This document shows, one piece after another, positions 63,491 through 64,000 of a DNA stretch of 64,000 bases (positions within the stretch are counted from its first letter, which is position 1; each line of letters begins with the position of its first letter). The position numbers and the translations under genes were made by a program. A model generated the notes under the pieces. The model saw only the letters and a program-made list of their open reading frames with translations, was not told the DNA's origin and did not search any database. This stretch comes from Mycolicibacterium baixiangningiae (GTDB lineage Bacteria; Actinomycetota; Actinomycetes; Mycobacteriales; Mycobacteriaceae): contig NZ_CP066218.1 of assembly GCF_016313185.1 (NCBI RefSeq), positions 434,001 to 498,000 on the forward strand, read 5' to 3'.

Positions 63491-64000
63491 TCACGATCCG
63501 TTCACGCGCAGCGCCGCGAGCGCACGGTCCGAATTGCGTGGCCCGACAGCGCAAATACCGATGGGTGGTCCGGCCACCGGCAGCGGGCTGCTGACCGCGG
63601 GCCGTCCGGTGATTCCGGCCAGGCATGTCAGCTGGAAGGTGCGGGCGCGGATGTCCTCGATCACCTCGCCGCCCAGCGCGGCGCTGTCTCGCGGAGGTGC
63701 CACCGATGACGCCGACGGCAGGATCAGCACCGCATCGCCGAGCGCCCCGTCGATCGTGGCGCGCGCGCTCGCCAGGACCGCGTCCGCGTCAGACAGCTCT
63801 TCTGCGCTGCGCTTGGCCGCCGCTTCGAAGCGTGACCGCACATCGGGGTTCAGCGACTCCCAGTGCAGGTCGATCCACGCGCCGTGCGCCCGCCACGCCT
63901 CCCAGCCCTGACGAGTCTGGAAGGCCTTGACCCACAGCGCCAGCTGGCCGGCGTCGAACTCGATCCGTTCGATCGGCAACTCCACCGACCAGTTGGCAAT
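63491..64000 (-). CDS. Amidase-signature-family protein, C-terminal part
   Basis: The frame is open to the right edge, so the N-terminal part including the catalytic Ser-Ser-Lys core is outside the window; about 169 residues are visible. RIEFDAGQLALWVKAFQTRQ then GWEAWRAHGAWI, VLILPSASSVAPPRD and TCLAGITGRPAVSSPLPVAG are typical of the C-terminal half of amidase-signature enzymes, which hydrolyse amides. It converges on tam with 12 bases between stops. Confidence 0.8.
   Translation of the reverse strand: MANWSVELPIERIEFDAGQLALWVKAFQTRQGWEAWRAHGAWIDLHWESLNPDVRSRFEAAAKRSAEELSDADAVLASARATIDGALGDAVLILPSASSVAPPRDSAALGGEVIEDIRARTFQLTCLAGITGRPAVSSPLPVAGPPIGICAVGPRNSDRALAALRVNGS

Noticed and set aside
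1..64000. CRISPR arrays and rRNA genes
   Set aside because: No regularly spaced repeat array with unique spacers and no rRNA-like stretch was seen; the tandem repeats present have no spacers and lie in coding frames.

Overview
The window is chromosomal DNA from a mycobacterium, most likely a rapidly growing Mycolicibacterium-type species. The GC content is very high, starts are often GTG or TTG, and genes often overlap as ATGA/GTGA. A complete ESX-3 type VII secretion operon is present. Gene order matches the M. tuberculosis Rv0269c-Rv0294 region (polD2, fadD2, fadE6, Rv0272c, Rv0273c, Rv0276, [Rv0281 relic], eccA3 to eccE3, Rv0293c, tam). Synteny statements are from memory of that genome, not from a search.

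Layout. (1) 1-9.5 kb: end of an M15 peptidase, an internally duplicated protein of unknown function, a phosphotransferase-fold protein with an in-frame hexapeptide repeat, a trehalose-synthase-like GH13 enzyme, and a catabolic pair (class III aminotransferase, methylmalonate-semialdehyde dehydrogenase) divergent from a PucR-type regulator. (2) 9.5-21 kb: a 1383-residue sensor kinase / response receiver / SpoIIE phosphatase / RsbW-like ATPase fusion, followed by a STAS antagonist and a BrkB-family membrane protein with a SigF-like promoter. Then come an AzgA-type purine permease, an ArgP/LysG-like regulator, a GGDEF membrane protein, TenA, a methyltransferase and a second STAS protein lacking the usual phospho-serine. 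(3) 21.2-24.2 kb: polD2-like polymerase and fadD2. (4) 24.2-38.6 kb: an accessory block inserted between fadD2 and fadE6. It carries at least three sets of gene relics (SDR/XRE scar, aldehyde dehydrogenase, LysR regulator), small secreted or membrane proteins, a ThDP enzyme, a Kup potassium transporter, and a LysA-like decarboxylase plus WhiB protein flanked by two paralogous proteins that look like PLP-less versions of the decarboxylase barrel. (5) 38.6-45.5 kb: MFS transporter, DUF4193 protein, FadE6, alpha/beta hydrolase, TetR regulator and a DUF2236 oxygenase-like protein. (6) 45.7-60.4 kb: ESX-3 (eccA3-eccB3-eccC3-PE5-PPE4-esxG-esxH-espG3-eccD3-mycP3-eccE3), preceded by two IdeR-box-like sites and a palindrome. 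(7) 60.4-64 kb: lactate dehydrogenase, Rv0293c-like hydrolase, tam and a truncated amidase.

How the genes work together. ESX-3 reads as one translationally coupled unit under iron control. EsxG/EsxH and PE5/PPE4 are the secreted pairs, EspG3 the PE/PPE chaperone, EccB/C/D/E the membrane complex, MycP3 the protease and EccA3 the cytosolic ATPase. The kinase-phosphatase-STAS cluster looks like a partner-switching module feeding an alternative sigma factor such as SigF; SigF-like promoters precede the BrkB-like gene and a small helical protein at 38.3 kb. The most unusual unit is the LysA-like / WhiB / pseudoenzyme cluster at 34.5-38.1 kb.
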